Below, in pieces: positions 30,711 to 40,747 of a DNA stretch of 64,000 bases. How positions within the stretch are numbered: the stretch's first letter is position 1; each line of letters begins with the position of its first letter. The translations under genes were made by a program, and so were the position numbers. Where the stretch lies: contig NZ_CP146242.1 of the NCBI RefSeq assembly GCF_037039395.1, forward strand, positions 2,491,001 through 2,555,000, read 5' to 3'. The stretch is from Agrobacterium vitis. GTDB taxonomy: Bacteria > Pseudomonadota > Alphaproteobacteria > Rhizobiales > Rhizobiaceae. Below the pieces are notes generated by a model, which did not search any database, was not told the origin of the DNA, and saw only the letters and a list, made by a program, of their open reading frames with translations.

Positions 30711-33700
30711 ATGACGCAGATGATGCCATCCGAAGCAATCGTGGCGGCCGATGCGACGCAGGCGAACGCCGGTGCCGCTACGGTAAAGCGTTATGGTCTT
30801 CCGCAAAAGCAGGGCCTCTACGATCCGCGCAACGAGCATGATGCCTGCGGCGTCGGCTTCATCGCCCATATGAAGGGCGAGAAGTCGCATCAGATCGTCC
30901 GCGACGGCCTGTTCATCCTTGAAAACCTCACCCATCGCGGCGCGGTCGGGGCCGATCCGCTGATGGGCGACGGCGCCGGCATTCTGGTGCAGATCCCGGA
31001 CCGGTTCTTCCGTGAGGAAATGGCCGCTCAGGGCGTCATCCTGCCCAAGGCTGGCGAATATGCCGTCGGTCATTTCTTCTTCCCCGCCGACGAAGAGCAG
31101 ATCGCGCATTTCAAGAAGGTGATCACCGATATCTGTCTGGCCGAGGGCCAGCACCTGCTTGGCTACCGCGACGTACCGGTCGACAATTCCTCGCTGTCCA
31201 AGGCCCCGGACATTGCCGCCACCGAGCCGCGCCATATCCAGGTGTTCATCGGCGCTGGCCGCGATGCCGCCAGCCAGGATGCTTTCGAGCGTCGGCTGTT
31301 CCTGCTGCGCAAGGTCATTTCCAACCGGATCTATGACGAATTCGGCGGCCAGGAAACCGGCTTCTATCCGGTGTCGCTGTCGTCTTCGACCATCGTCTAC
31401 AAGGGCATGTTCCTCGCCTATCAGGTCGGTGCCTATTATAAGGATCTCGCCGATCCGCGCTTTGAATCGGCTGTGGCCCTGGTGCATCAGCGCTTCTCCA
31501 CAAACACCTTCCCATCGTGGAAGCTGGCGCATCCTTACCGGATGGTCGCCCATAACGGCGAAATCAACACGCTGCGCGGCAATGTCAACTGGATGGCCGC
31601 CCGCCAGGCGTCGGTCTCTTCGCCGCTGTTCGGCGATGACATTTCCAAGCTTTGGCCGATCTCCTATGAAGGCCAGTCGGATACCGCCTGTTTTGACAAT
31701 GCGCTCGAATTCCTGATCCGTGGCGGCTATTCCATGGCCCATGCGGTGATGATGTTGATCCCGGAAGCCTGGGCTGGCAACCAGCTGATGAGCAAGGAGC
31801 GCAAAGCGTTTTACGAATACCATGCAGCCCTGATGGAGCCATGGGACGGTCCTGCCGCCGTGGCCTTCACCGATGGCCGCCAGATCGGCGCGACGCTGGA
31901 CCGCAACGGCTTGCGTCCGGCCCGCTATCTGGTGACCGATGACGACCGGATCATCATGGCGTCGGAAGCCGGTACATTGCCGGTGCCGGAAGAGAAGATC
32001 GTCAAGAAGTGGCGTTTGCAGCCGGGCAAGATGCTGCTGATCGACATGGAAAAGGGCCGGATCGTTTCCGATGATGAAGTCAAGTCGGATCTGGCCGGAA
32101 GCCTTCCCTACCGGGAATGGCTGGATCGTACCCAGTTGATCCTTGAGGACCTGAAGCCGGTTGAGCCTCGGGCGCTGCGCCGCGACGTGTCGCTGCTCGA
32201 CCGTCAGCAGGCCTTCGGTTACACACTCGAAGACACCCGTATCCTGATGTCGCCGATGGCGACGACCGGCCAGGAAGCCATTGGCTCGATGGGAACCGAC
32301 ACGCCGATTTCGGCCATGTCGTTGAAGTCGAAGCTGCTTTACACCTATTTCAAGCAGAACTTCGCCCAGGTCACCAACCCGCCGATCGATCCGATCCGCG
32401 AAGAGCTGGTGATGAGCCTGGTATCCTTCATCGGCCCGCGCCCGAACATTCTCGACCATGAGGGGGCTGCCCGCGCCAAGCGGCTGGAAGTGCGCCAGCC
32501 GATCCTGACCAATGGCGATCTCGAAAAGATCCGCTCCATCGGCCATACGGAAGACCGGTTCGACACCAAGACGCTCGACTTCACCTATGATGTGGAGCGG
32601 GGCGCCGAAGGCATGCCTGAAATGCTCGACCGGCTCTGCGAGCGCGCCGAAGCGGCAGTGCGTGGCGGCTATAACATCATCGTGTTGTCGGACCGCCAGA
32701 TCGGCCCGGACCGCATCGCCATTCCGGCGCTGCTGGCAACGGCTGCCGTGCATCACCATCTGATCCGCAAAGGCCTGCGCACCTCGGTCGGCCTGGTCAT
32801 CGAGACCGGCGAGCCGCGTGAAGTGCATCATTTCTGCTGTCTGGCGGGCTATGGCGCGGAAGCCATCAACCCCTATCTGGCCTTCGACACGCTGCTGGAC
32901 ATGCACAAGCATGGCGAATTCCCCAAGGAAGTCGATGCCAGCGAAGTGGTCTATCGTTATATCAAGGCGGTCGGTAAGGGCATTCTCAAGGTCATGTCCA
33001 AGATGGGCATTTCCACCTACCAGTCCTATTGCGGCGCGCAGATTTTCGATGCCATCGGCCTGAATTCCCAGCTGATCGATCAGTATTTCTTCGGCACAGC
33101 CTCCAACATCGAAGGCATCGGCCTTGCCGAGATTGCTCAGGAAACGGTGGCGCGCCATCACTCCGCTTTCGGCAAGGACCCGATCCTGGCGACTTCGCTG
33201 GATATCGGCGGCGAATATGCCTACCGTCTGCGTGGTGAAAACCATGCCTGGAGCCCGGATTCGATTGCTTCGCTGCAACATGCGGTGCGTGGCAATTCCC
33301 AGGAGCGCTACCGCGAATTCGCGGAAATGGTCAATGAGAGCGCCCTGCGGATGAACACCATTCGCGGTCTGTTCAAGATCAAGAAGGCAGCCGATCAGGG
33401 ACGCCAGCCGATTTCGGTCGATGAGGTCGAACCAGCGGCTGATATCGTCAAGCGTTTCTCCACCGGCGCCATGTCGTTCGGCTCGATCAGCCGCGAAGCG
33501 CATACCACGCTCGCCATCGCCATGAACCGGATCGGCGGCAAGTCCAACACGGGTGAGGGCGGCGAAGAGAGCGACCGCTATCTGCCCCTGTTCAATGGTT
33601 CGCCCAACCCGGAACGCTCTGCCATCAAGCAGATCGCCTCTGGCCGGTTCGGTGTGACCACCGAATATCTTGTCAATGCCGATATGCTGCAAATCAAGGT

Positions 33701-35432
33701 GGCGCAGGGTGCCAAGCCCGGCGAGGGCGGACAATTGCCCGGCCATAAGGTGGATGCGACGGTTGCCAAGACCCGGCATTCCACGCCAGGCGTCGGACTG
33801 ATTTCGCCGCCGCCGCATCACGACATCTACTCCATCGAAGATCTGGCACAGCTGATCTACGACCTGAAGAACGTCAATCCGGCTGCCGATGTCTCGGTCA
33901 AGCTGGTGTCGGAAGTCGGTGTCGGCACGGTGGCCGCCGGTGTTGCCAAGGCCCGCGCCGATCATATCACCGTGTCCGGCTTCGATGGCGGCACGGGTGC
34001 CTCGCCCCTGACCTCGCTGAAACATGCCGGCAGCCCTTGGGAAATCGGCTTGGCCGAAACCCAGCAGACGCTGGTGCTGAACGGCTTGCGCTCGCGCATC
34101 GCGCTTCAGGTCGATGGCGGTTTGAAGACCGGCCGCGATGTTATCATCGGCGCATTGCTCGGTGCCGACGAATTCGGCTTTGCCACCGCACCGCTGATTG
34201 CGGCTGGCTGCATCATGATGCGCAAGTGCCATCTCAACACCTGCCCGGTTGGCGTCGCCACCCAGGACCCGGTTCTGCGTAAGCGCTTCAAGGGAACGCC
34301 GGAACATGTCATCAACTACTTCTTCTTTGTCGCGGAAGAAGTGCGCGAAATCCTCGCCTCGTTGGGCTTTGCCAAGCTGGATGACATTATCGGCGCCTCG
34401 GAACTTCTGGAAAAGAACGACATGCTGGCCCATTGGAAGGCCGAGGGTCTCGATTTCTCGCGGATCTTCCACAAGGTCGATGCGCCCAAGGAAGCCACGT
34501 ACTGGACGGCGCGCCAGCATCATCCGATCGAAGATGTGCTGGACCGTAAGCTGATCGAAAAGTCGATGCCCGCGCTGGAATCCAAGCAGCCTGTGGTGTT
34601 CGATGTCGATATCAAGAATGTCGACCGCTCAGCCGGTGCCATGCTGTCGGGTGAGCTTGCCAAGCGCTGGGGCCACAAGGGTTTGAAGGACGACACGATC
34701 CACGTGACGCTGAACGGCACGGCTGGCCAGTCCTTCGGGGCGTTTCTGTCGCGCGGCATCACCTTCGATCTGGTGGGTGACGGCAATGACTATGTCGGCA
34801 AGGGTCTGTCCGGTGGCCGGATCATCGTGCGTCCGCCGGAAAATGCGCGGATCGTCGCGGAACACTCGATCATCGTCGGCAATACCGTGCTCTACGGCGC
34901 CATTGCCGGGGAATGCTATTTCCGCGGCGTGGCAGGCGAACGGTTCGCGGTACGCAATTCCGGCGCAATTGCCGTTGTCGAAGGTGTCGGTGACCACGGC
35001 TGCGAATACATGACGGGCGGCGTGGTTGTGGTGCTGGGCGAAACCGGGCGCAACTTTGCAGCCGGCATGTCGGGCGGCGTCGCCTATGTCCTCGATGAAC
35101 AGGGCGATTTCGCCAAGCGCTGCAACATGGCGATGGTGGAACTGGAGCCGGTGCCGGAAGAAGATGACATGCTGGAAAAGCTGCATCACCATGGCGGCGA
35201 CCTGATGCACAAGGGTCTGGTGGACGTGTCGGAAGACATGACCCGCCATGACGAGGAGCGGCTCTACCAGCTGATCTCCAACCATCTGCATTATACCGGG
35301 TCCAACCGCGCCAAGCAGATCCTCGACAACTGGGCCGATTACCGTCCGAAATTCCGCAAGGTCATGCCGGTCGAATATCGCCGGGCGCTGGAGGAAATGG
35401 AACGGATGCGCATGGGCGTTGCCGCCGAATAA
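30711..35432 (+). CDS. gltB: Glutamate synthase (NADPH) large subunit
   Basis: Makes two glutamates from glutamine and 2-oxoglutarate; with glutamine synthetase it forms the GS-GOGAT ammonia-assimilation route. The 1573-residue protein has a ~45-residue propeptide and then the class II amidotransferase domain whose N-terminal nucleophile is Cys46 (HDACGVGF). Next come a central domain and the FMN/3Fe-4S synthase domain, with [37 protein letters not shown] and the Fe-S cysteines in [17 protein letters not shown]-terminal GXGXG beta-helix ([10 protein letters not shown]) completes it. Start: ATG with GGAGGG upstream. It pairs with gltD 87 bp downstream. Confidence 0.98.
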   Translation: MTQMMPSEAIVAADATQANAGAATVKRYGLPQKQGLYDPRNEHDACGVGFIAHMKGEKSHQIVRDGLFILENLTHRGAVGADPLMGDGAGILVQIPDRFFREEMAAQGVILPKAGEYAVGHFFFPADEEQIAHFKKVITDICLAEGQHLLGYRDVPVDNSSLSKAPDIAATEPRHIQVFIGAGRDAASQDAFERRLFLLRKVISNRIYDEFGGQETGFYPVSLSSSTIVYKGMFLAYQVGAYYKDLADPRFESAVALVHQRFSTNTFPSWKLAHPYRMVAHNGEINTLRGNVNWMAARQASVSSPLFGDDISKLWPISYEGQSDTACFDNALEFLIRGGYSMAHAVMMLIPEAWAGNQLMSKERKAFYEYHAALMEPWDGPAAVAFTDGRQIGATLDRNGLRPARYLVTDDDRIIMASEAGTLPVPEEKIVKKWRLQPGKMLLIDMEKGRIVSDDEVKSDLAGSLPYREWLDRTQLILEDLKPVEPRALRRDVSLLDRQQAFGYTLEDTRILMSPMATTGQEAIGSMGTDTPISAMSLKSKLLYTYFKQNFAQVTNPPIDPIREELVMSLVSFIGPRPNILDHEGAARAKRLEVRQPILTNGDLEKIRSIGHTEDRFDTKTLDFTYDVERGAEGMPEMLDRLCERAEAAVRGGYNIIVLSDRQIGPDRIAIPALLATAAVHHHLIRKGLRTSVGLVIETGEPREVHHFCCLAGYGAEAINPYLAFDTLLDMHKHGEFPKEVDASEVVYRYIKAVGKGILKVMSKMGISTYQSYCGAQIFDAIGLNSQLIDQYFFGTASNIEGIGLAEIAQETVARHHSAFGKDPILATSLDIGGEYAYRLRGENHAWSPDSIASLQHAVRGNSQERYREFAEMVNESALRMNTIRGLFKIKKAADQGRQPISVDEVEPAADIVKRFSTGAMSFGSISREAHTTLAIAMNRIGGKSNTGEGGEESDRYLPLFNGSPNPERSAIKQIASGRFGVTTEYLVNADMLQIKVAQGAKPGEGGQLPGHKVDATVAKTRHSTPGVGLISPPPHHDIYSIEDLAQLIYDLKNVNPAADVSVKLVSEVGVGTVAAGVAKARADHITVSGFDGGTGASPLTSLKHAGSPWEIGLAETQQTLVLNGLRSRIALQVDGGLKTGRDVIIGALLGADEFGFATAPLIAAGCIMMRKCHLNTCPVGVATQDPVLRKRFKGTPEHVINYFFFVAEEVREILASLGFAKLDDIIGASELLEKNDMLAHWKAEGLDFSRIFHKVDAPKEATYWTARQHHPIEDVLDRKLIEKSMPALESKQPVVFDVDIKNVDRSAGAMLSGELAKRWGHKGLKDDTIHVTLNGTAGQSFGAFLSRGITFDLVGDGNDYVGKGLSGGRIIVRPPENARIVAEHSIIVGNTVLYGAIAGECYFRGVAGERFAVRNSGAIAVVEGVGDHGCEYMTGGVVVVLGETGRNFAAGMSGGVAYVLDEQGDFAKRCNMAMVELEPVPEEDDMLEKLHHHGGDLMHKGLVDVSEDMTRHDEERLYQLISNHLHYTGSNRAKQILDNWADYRPKFRKVMPVEYRRALEEMERMRMGVAAE

Positions 35433-35442
35433 TTCGCCACCG

Positions 35443-35467
35443 CGCGATCCCGGATGCCGGGATCGCG
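35443..35467. repeat. Perfect 11-bp hairpin between gltB and gltD
   Basis: Arms CGCGATCCCGG and CCGGGATCGCG with loop ATG, 11 bp after the gltB stop. There is no T-run, so it is more likely an RNA-stabilising or partial-attenuation element than a full terminator. Confidence 0.7.
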
Positions 35468-35519
35468 ATCACGCATGGCATGTCCGTGCAGTTGCAGGCT
35501 CATTGAGTAGGACGAGAAT

Positions 35520-36974
35520 ATGGGCAAGGTTACAGGTTTCATGGAAATCGACCGGCAGGTGGCGAAGTATCAGCCGGCCTCCGACCGCATCCGGCATTTC
35601 CGCGAATTCACCATTCCGATGTCGGAACCGGAAGTACAGAAGCAGGCAGCGCGCTGCATGGACTGCGGCATTCCCTATTGCCACGGCCCGACCGGCTGTC
35701 CGGTGCATAACCAGATCCCCGACTGGAACGATCTGGTCTATAACGGCAAGTGGGAAGAGGCGATCCGCAACCTGCATTCCACCAACAACTTCCCTGAATT
35801 CACCGGTCGCGTTTGCCCGGCTCCTTGCGAGGAGGCTTGCACGCTGAACCTCGAGGATGCGCCGGTTTCGATCAAGACCGTTGAGCAGGCAATCGCCGAC
35901 AAGGCCTATGAGCTGGGCTTCATCGTGCCGCAACCGGCCACGATCCATACCGGCAAGAAGGTCGCGGTCATTGGGTCTGGACCATCGGGCATGGCAGCTG
36001 CCCAGCAGCTTGGCCGCGCCGGGCATGACGTGCATGTCTATGAGCGCGAAACCAAGCCGGGCGGTCTGCTGCGCTATGGCATTCCAGATTTCAAGATGGA
36101 GAAGAACTTCATCGACCGCCGCGTCGAGCAGATGAAGGGTGAAGGCGTGACCTTCCATTGCGGCGTCAATGTCGGCGTCGATGTAACGGTGGAAAAGCTG
36201 TTGGCCGATTACGATGCCGTGCTCTATTGCGGCGGCTCGGAAACCCCGCGTGAAGCCGGTATCCCCGGTGTCGACCTGCACGGCGTCTATGATGCCATGC
36301 CCTATCTGGTTCAGCAGAACCGCCGGGTGGGTCGTGAAAACATCGACAGCGTTGGCTGGCCCTCCGAGCCGATCATTGCCGGTGGCAAGCATGTCGTGGT
36401 GGTCGGCGGCGGCGATACCGCATCCGACTGCGTTGGCACGGCTTTCCGCCAGGGCGCTGTGAAGGTCACCCAGCTCGACATCCGTCCGCGTCCGCCGCAG
36501 ACCGAAGACAAGCTGGCCGTCTGGCCGTTCTGGGCCACCAAGATGCGTACCTCCTCCAGCCAGGCCGAAGGCGCTGTGCGCGAGTTCCAGGTGGGAACAC
36601 TCGGATTCGTCGGTGAAGACGGCATGCTGACCGGCGTCAAATGCTGCCAGGTGGATGACCGTCGCCAGCCAATCGCTGGTTCGGAATTCATCATCAAGGC
36701 TGATCTCGCCTTCATCGCCATCGGCTTTTCCGGCCCCTTCACCGACAGCGTCGTCAAGGAATTGGACGGCAAGCTGGACCTCAATACCGACCGGCGCGGC
36801 TCCACCAACGTTATCGCCAATGACAAGGACTACCGCACCTCCGTCGATAAATTCTGGGCAGCCGGCGACGTGCGCCGTGGCCAGTCGCTGGTGGTCTGGG
36901 CCATCCGCGAAGGCCGCCAGGCGGCTCGCGCCATTGATGAAGCCCTGATGGGCACGACGGTTTTGCCGCGGTAA
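35520..36974 (+). CDS. gltD: Glutamate synthase (NADPH) small subunit
   Basis: FAD- and NADPH-binding beta subunit that passes electrons to GltB. The 484-residue protein has N-terminal iron-sulfur cysteine clusters ([17 protein letters not shown] and [14 protein letters not shown]), an FAD-binding Rossmann motif ([21 protein letters not shown], about residues 144-164) and an NADPH-binding motif ([13 protein letters not shown]). The final segment [22 protein letters not shown] is typical of the family. Ribosome-binding AGGA precedes the ATG. Confidence 0.97.
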   Translation: MGKVTGFMEIDRQVAKYQPASDRIRHFREFTIPMSEPEVQKQAARCMDCGIPYCHGPTGCPVHNQIPDWNDLVYNGKWEEAIRNLHSTNNFPEFTGRVCPAPCEEACTLNLEDAPVSIKTVEQAIADKAYELGFIVPQPATIHTGKKVAVIGSGPSGMAAAQQLGRAGHDVHVYERETKPGGLLRYGIPDFKMEKNFIDRRVEQMKGEGVTFHCGVNVGVDVTVEKLLADYDAVLYCGGSETPREAGIPGVDLHGVYDAMPYLVQQNRRVGRENIDSVGWPSEPIIAGGKHVVVVGGGDTASDCVGTAFRQGAVKVTQLDIRPRPPQTEDKLAVWPFWATKMRTSSSQAEGAVREFQVGTLGFVGEDGMLTGVKCCQVDDRRQPIAGSEFIIKADLAFIAIGFSGPFTDSVVKELDGKLDLNTDRRGSTNVIANDKDYRTSVDKFWAAGDVRRGQSLVVWAIREGRQAARAIDEALMGTTVLPR

Positions 36975-37019
36975 GGCGTGTGGCAATCAGATAAGGGATT
37001 GTTTGAACATGAAATCGAA

Positions 37020-37041
37020 GGGCCGGGTAACCGGCCCTTTT
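37020..37041 (+). terminator. Intrinsic terminator after gltD
   Basis: Stem GGGCCGG/CCGGCCC with loop GTAA followed by TTTT, 45 bp after the gltD stop. The convergent SGNH hydrolase gene ends at 37055, so it may help in both directions. Confidence 0.85.
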
Positions 37042-37054
37042 CCGTTGTTGGATA

Positions 37055-38281
37055 TCATTGTCCCGGCACGACCAAATTTATATTTGGCGTGGACACCAGC
37101 CGGTAATCGTCCACCCGGCCTTTCGGCGGTTCGGGCATGATGCCGGTCGAGACCAGCAGGTCGCGGGGCGAGGGGGGTGTTTGGGGGGCGGGTTTTTCAG
37201 CGCCGCCCAACAGGTGCTCTGCGCCATCCAGCGCCGGATCGGATATTTTCATGGGCGGAATACGGTCGGGGCCGTCAAGCTGTTCTGGCCCGGTCAGGTC
37301 GGGCAGGCTGGTCGCATCGAGCCGCACCAGGCCGGGGCTTGCCATGTCGCCCAGGAATTTGCGGGCGGATTTTTCCAGATAGAAAGCCATCTTGCGCTTG
37401 CCGGCATCGGTCATGCTGATGCCATCGGGGCCGCGCAACCGGGCCTGCTGGCCGTTGATGTCGGAGCCGGTCAGCACGAAGCCGCCATCCGCATCGACGA
37501 AGCCGTCCCAGATGTCGATGAATTCGCCGCCTGCCGCTTCCGCCGCCTTGCGGTAGAGCGCGTTGAACTTGATCAGGTCTGCCGACATGCTTGGTGATTT
37601 GACCGGCGGCAGGCCGACCCAGATCAGCGGGACCTTCTTTGCCGTCACCAGCTTGGCAATGGTGTCGATCCGCTTTTGATATTCGGCAAACCAGGCGTCG
37701 GAGGGAAAGCGCTGATCGCCGCCGCCTGGTGTCATCTGCTGGCGGTCATTGGCGCCAAGCTCGACGATCACCAAAGCCGGTTTCGTCTCCTCCAGCATTT
37801 TCGGCAATTGCCGCCGCCAGTCGAAATAATCATCCCGCACCAGGCCGGAAGAGCCGTTGCTGCGGGTCTCGATGACCGTGCCGGGCGCATCGGCAAAGGC
37901 CTGTTGCAAGCCATCGCCGATGGCGCTGGCAAAGAAATCGCCGACAACAAGGATTTTCTGGGCATTGCCGATCTTGGCGGGAGCCGCCTCCTTTGGCGGG
38001 GCTGAAACCGGGACAGGACGTGTCCGTGCCGGAGTGGCCGGAGCAGCGGCGGCGGCAGGTTTCTTGCGGCTGCGCGGCCCTGCCGGGCGCGGCGCGGCCG
38101 GATATTGCCGTTCATAGCGGCTGTCGTCCGAACGGCTGCCGAACAGCATGTCGAGCAGCGTGCGGCGGCGGGGATAATCCTGCGCCAGGGCCGGGCTAAC
38201 GACGCTTGTCGCAGCCACGACGATGGCAAACGCAAAGGTCACATGTCGCCGCACGATCCGGCCTATGTCTTCACCAGGCAT
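37055..38281 (-). CDS. Exported SGNH/GDSL hydrolase (DUF459 type)
   Basis: 408-residue protein with an N-terminal signal sequence (hydrophobic FAFAIVVAATSVVSPALAQ, cleavage likely after ALA), then a Pro/Ala/Lys-rich linker to about residue 100. The SGNH-fold domain follows: VVGDFFASAIGDGLQQAF (block I, with Asp-Phe-Phe in place of the usual GDS), RSNGSSGLVRDDYFDW, VIVELGANDRQQM (block III, GxND) and DGISMTDAGKRKMA near the end (block V, with Asp but no clear His). The Ala/Pro-rich C-terminus is probably disordered. It may be a periplasmic esterase or acetyl-hydrolase acting on the cell envelope. It follows a lytic transglycosylase gene by 45 bp. Confidence 0.8.
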   Translation of the reverse strand: MPGEDIGRIVRRHVTFAFAIVVAATSVVSPALAQDYPRRRTLLDMLFGSRSDDSRYERQYPAAPRPAGPRSRKKPAAAAAPATPARTRPVPVSAPPKEAAPAKIGNAQKILVVGDFFASAIGDGLQQAFADAPGTVIETRSNGSSGLVRDDYFDWRRQLPKMLEETKPALVIVELGANDRQQMTPGGGDQRFPSDAWFAEYQKRIDTIAKLVTAKKVPLIWVGLPPVKSPSMSADLIKFNALYRKAAEAAGGEFIDIWDGFVDADGGFVLTGSDINGQQARLRGPDGISMTDAGKRKMAFYLEKSARKFLGDMASPGLVRLDATSLPDLTGPEQLDGPDRIPPMKISDPALDGAEHLLGGAEKPAPQTPPSPRDLLVSTGIMPEPPKGRVDDYRLVSTPNINLVVPGQ

Positions 38282-38326
38282 GAGCAGTCTTCCCGTCGCG
38301 GCCCGTCAATCGCCGATCGCTCCCAA

Positions 38327-39550
38327 TCAATGCCGCCTGAGCATTTCCAGCAGCGACTTCGAGGGTTCGCCATCGCCCTGCATGCCCAACCGTTGCTGGA
38401 TGGCGGAAATCGCCGCTTTCGAGCCGGAGCCGAAATTGCCGTCCACTTCGCCATTATAATAGCCAAGGGCCTTCATCCGGGTCTGCAACTCGAATTTTTC
38501 CTTGATGTCCAGCGTGCCGTCCGGACGTGGCCATTTCTGTTGCATTCCACCATAACCGGCGATTTCGTCGGCAAGAAGACCGACGGCCAGCGCATAGGTA
38601 TCGGCGGCATTGTATTTCTTGATGGTGAAAAAGTTGGATGTCATCAGGAAGCCCGGACCGTTGGCACCGGCCAGCAGCTTCAACTGCGCCCGCTCTCCAG
38701 GGTTGCGGAATGCCTTGCCGCCGGGGCGGGTGAAGCCCAGCTTCTGCCACTGGGCCAGCGTCAGCGTCTTGCCGGCATATTTGCCAGCCCCCGCAGGCAC
38801 CACGGCCTCATAGCCCCAGGTCCGTCCGCTGTCCCAGCCGTTCTTGGCCAGAAGATTGGCCGAGGTTGCCAGCGCATCGGGAATGGAATTCCAGATATCC
38901 TTATGGCCATTGCCATCCGCATCGACCGCATACAGCAGGTAGCTGGTCGGGATAAATTGTGTGTGGCCCATGGCGCCCGCCCAGGAGCCGGTCATTTCCT
39001 TTGGGCTTACATCGCCGTTTTGCAGGATTTTCAACGCGGCGATCAGCTGTTTGCGGGCAAAACCGGCGCGCTTGGGATCGGCATAACCAAGGGTGGCCAG
39101 CGCCTGCGGCACGTAATGCAGCCGGTCGTCCTTGGCGAGAACCGCGCCGTAATTGCTTTCCATCGACCAGATCGCCAGCAGGATGTGGCGGTCAACACCG
39201 AAATATTTTTCCAGCGAGGCCAGCGTGCGGCCATGCTTGGCCAGCATTTCCCGACCGATCTTCACGGTGTAAGGATTGACGCGGCTATCGAGGTAATCCC
39301 AGATGTCAGACTTGAATTCCGGTTGATAGGCCGCCTTGCGCAGCACATCGGCATCCGGGTCCTTGATACCGGCAAAGGCGCGGTTATAGGTTTGCGCACT
39401 GATGCCCGAGGCGGCAGCCGTGGGATAGAAATCCCGGATCCATTTCTGAAAGCCGGCATCGGCATGGGCATGAAGCGGCGCAAGGCTCGCCATGAGGGAA
39501 AAGGCAAGCGCGCGAAGATGGCGCGAGGCGCGTTCTCTGGTCATTGGCAT
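38327..39550 (-). CDS. Lytic murein transglycosylase (MltB-like) with peptidoglycan-binding domain
   Basis: Periplasmic enzyme that cleaves peptidoglycan strands with formation of 1,6-anhydro-MurNAc. From the ATG at 39550 (GGACGAG upstream) it is 407 residues: a signal peptide (ALAFSLMASLAPLHAHA), then the SLT type 2 domain with the catalytic Glu in WSMESNYGA and the conserved AGAMGHTQFIPTSY and DADGNGHKDIWNS. The C-terminal PG_binding_1 domain follows (ELQTRMKALGYYNGEVDGNFG). No lipobox is visible, so it is probably soluble. It is likely cotranscribed with the SGNH hydrolase, a sensible pairing for wall remodelling. Confidence 0.92.
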   Translation of the reverse strand: MPMTRERASRHLRALAFSLMASLAPLHAHADAGFQKWIRDFYPTAAASGISAQTYNRAFAGIKDPDADVLRKAAYQPEFKSDIWDYLDSRVNPYTVKIGREMLAKHGRTLASLEKYFGVDRHILLAIWSMESNYGAVLAKDDRLHYVPQALATLGYADPKRAGFARKQLIAALKILQNGDVSPKEMTGSWAGAMGHTQFIPTSYLLYAVDADGNGHKDIWNSIPDALATSANLLAKNGWDSGRTWGYEAVVPAGAGKYAGKTLTLAQWQKLGFTRPGGKAFRNPGERAQLKLLAGANGPGFLMTSNFFTIKKYNAADTYALAVGLLADEIAGYGGMQQKWPRPDGTLDIKEKFELQTRMKALGYYNGEVDGNFGSGSKAAISAIQQRLGMQGDGEPSKSLLEMLRRH

Positions 39551-39801
39551 TCTCGTCCGTTCAGCTGGCTGTTGTCTCATCTGCTTATGCTGGTCGATAC
39601 CGCCTGGTTGTGGCGGTGGGGCAATACCGGGCTGGAATTGCACAGGCATGGCCAGTCTTGATCAGTGTATGACCATAGTCTCAACAAATTCTTTACCAAT
39701 TTACCAAAATCGCAAACGGATTTGCAATTCCGTTGCAATTCTTTAGTAATCGGCGTTTGTGCGATTGAATGCATATGTGAAAAATCCTCCAGGAGGGATG
39801 T

Positions 39802-40689
39802 GTGGGACAACTGAAAAAAATTCGTAAAGCCGTGTTTCCGGTTGCTGGTCTTGGAACTCGTTTCCTGCCCGCCACCAAGGCCGTGCCGAAGGAAATGCTG
39901 ACCGTTGTCGACAAACCGGTCATCCAATATGTGGTGGATGAAGCCGTTGAAGCCGGGATTGAGCATTTCGTGTTCGTCACCGGACGCGGCAAAGGCGTGA
40001 TCGAAGATTATTTCGATATCCAGTACGAGCTGGAACAGACACTGAAATCCCGAAACAAGAATGCAGAACTGACGCTGCTGTCCGAAATCCTGCCCAAGGC
40101 AGGCGCCACCAGCTTCACCCGTCAGCAGGAGCCGCTGGGTCTCGGCCATGCCGTGTGGAGCGCTCGCGAAATCGTTGGCGACGAGCCTTTCGCCGTATTG
40201 CTGCCCGACATGATCATGCGCGGCGAGACAGCCTGCATGAAGGGCATGGTCGATCTCTACAACAAGGCTGGCGGCAATATCCTCGCCGTTGAGGAATGTG
40301 CGCCTGACCAGGCGCATAAATACGGCATCGTCGGTGTCGGCGAAACGCTGGATGGCGGCTTCAAGATCACCGAGATGGTGGAAAAGCCAGCCAAGGGCAC
40401 GGCGCCCTCGAACTTCTTCATCAATGGCCGCTATATCCTGCAGCCGGAAATCTTCTCGATCCTGGAAACCCAGGAACGCGGCGCCGGCAATGAGATCCAG
40501 TTGACTGATGGAATGCTGAAACTGGCCAAGATCCAGCAATTCGCCGGTTATCATTTCAAGGGCGAAACATTCGACACGGGTGCCAAGGACGGGTTCATTC
40601 TCGCCAATGTCGCCTTCGCCCTGTCGCGTCCCGATCTTCGCGGTCTGGTGGAAGAGCCGATGAAGGCGCTGCTGGCTGCTTTGAAATAA
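39802..40689 (+). CDS. galU: UTP-glucose-1-phosphate uridylyltransferase
   Basis: Makes UDP-glucose from UTP and glucose-1-phosphate for exopolysaccharide, LPS and cyclic glucan. The 295-residue protein has the nucleotide-binding motif [31 protein letters not shown] and the [12 protein letters not shown] region. The start is a GTG at 39802: AGGAGG lies 5 bp upstream, and the ATG in between is out of frame. With Pgm encoded in the same window, glucose-6-phosphate can be taken to UDP-glucose. Confidence 0.96.
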   Translation: MGQLKKIRKAVFPVAGLGTRFLPATKAVPKEMLTVVDKPVIQYVVDEAVEAGIEHFVFVTGRGKGVIEDYFDIQYELEQTLKSRNKNAELTLLSEILPKAGATSFTRQQEPLGLGHAVWSAREIVGDEPFAVLLPDMIMRGETACMKGMVDLYNKAGGNILAVEECAPDQAHKYGIVGVGETLDGGFKITEMVEKPAKGTAPSNFFINGRYILQPEIFSILETQERGAGNEIQLTDGMLKLAKIQQFAGYHFKGETFDTGAKDGFILANVAFALSRPDLRGLVEEPMKALLAALK

Positions 40690-40716
40690 GCGTTTTTCAG
40701 CAGAATGACATTTTCA

Positions 40717-40747
40717 AACGCCGTGCGTCCAACGCGCGGCGTTTTTT
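40717..40747 (+). terminator. Intrinsic terminator after galU
   Basis: AACGCCGTGCG (40717-40727) pairs with CGCGCGGCGTT (40733-40743), one G-U pair, followed by a run of T. The T-run overlaps the stop codon of the convergent beta-barrel gene (40746-40748). Confidence 0.85.

Noticed and set aside
30693-34523. 1276-codon open frame antisense to gltB
   Set aside because: It lies wholly opposite the clear gltB reading frame and has the composition of a shadow of GC-rich codons.
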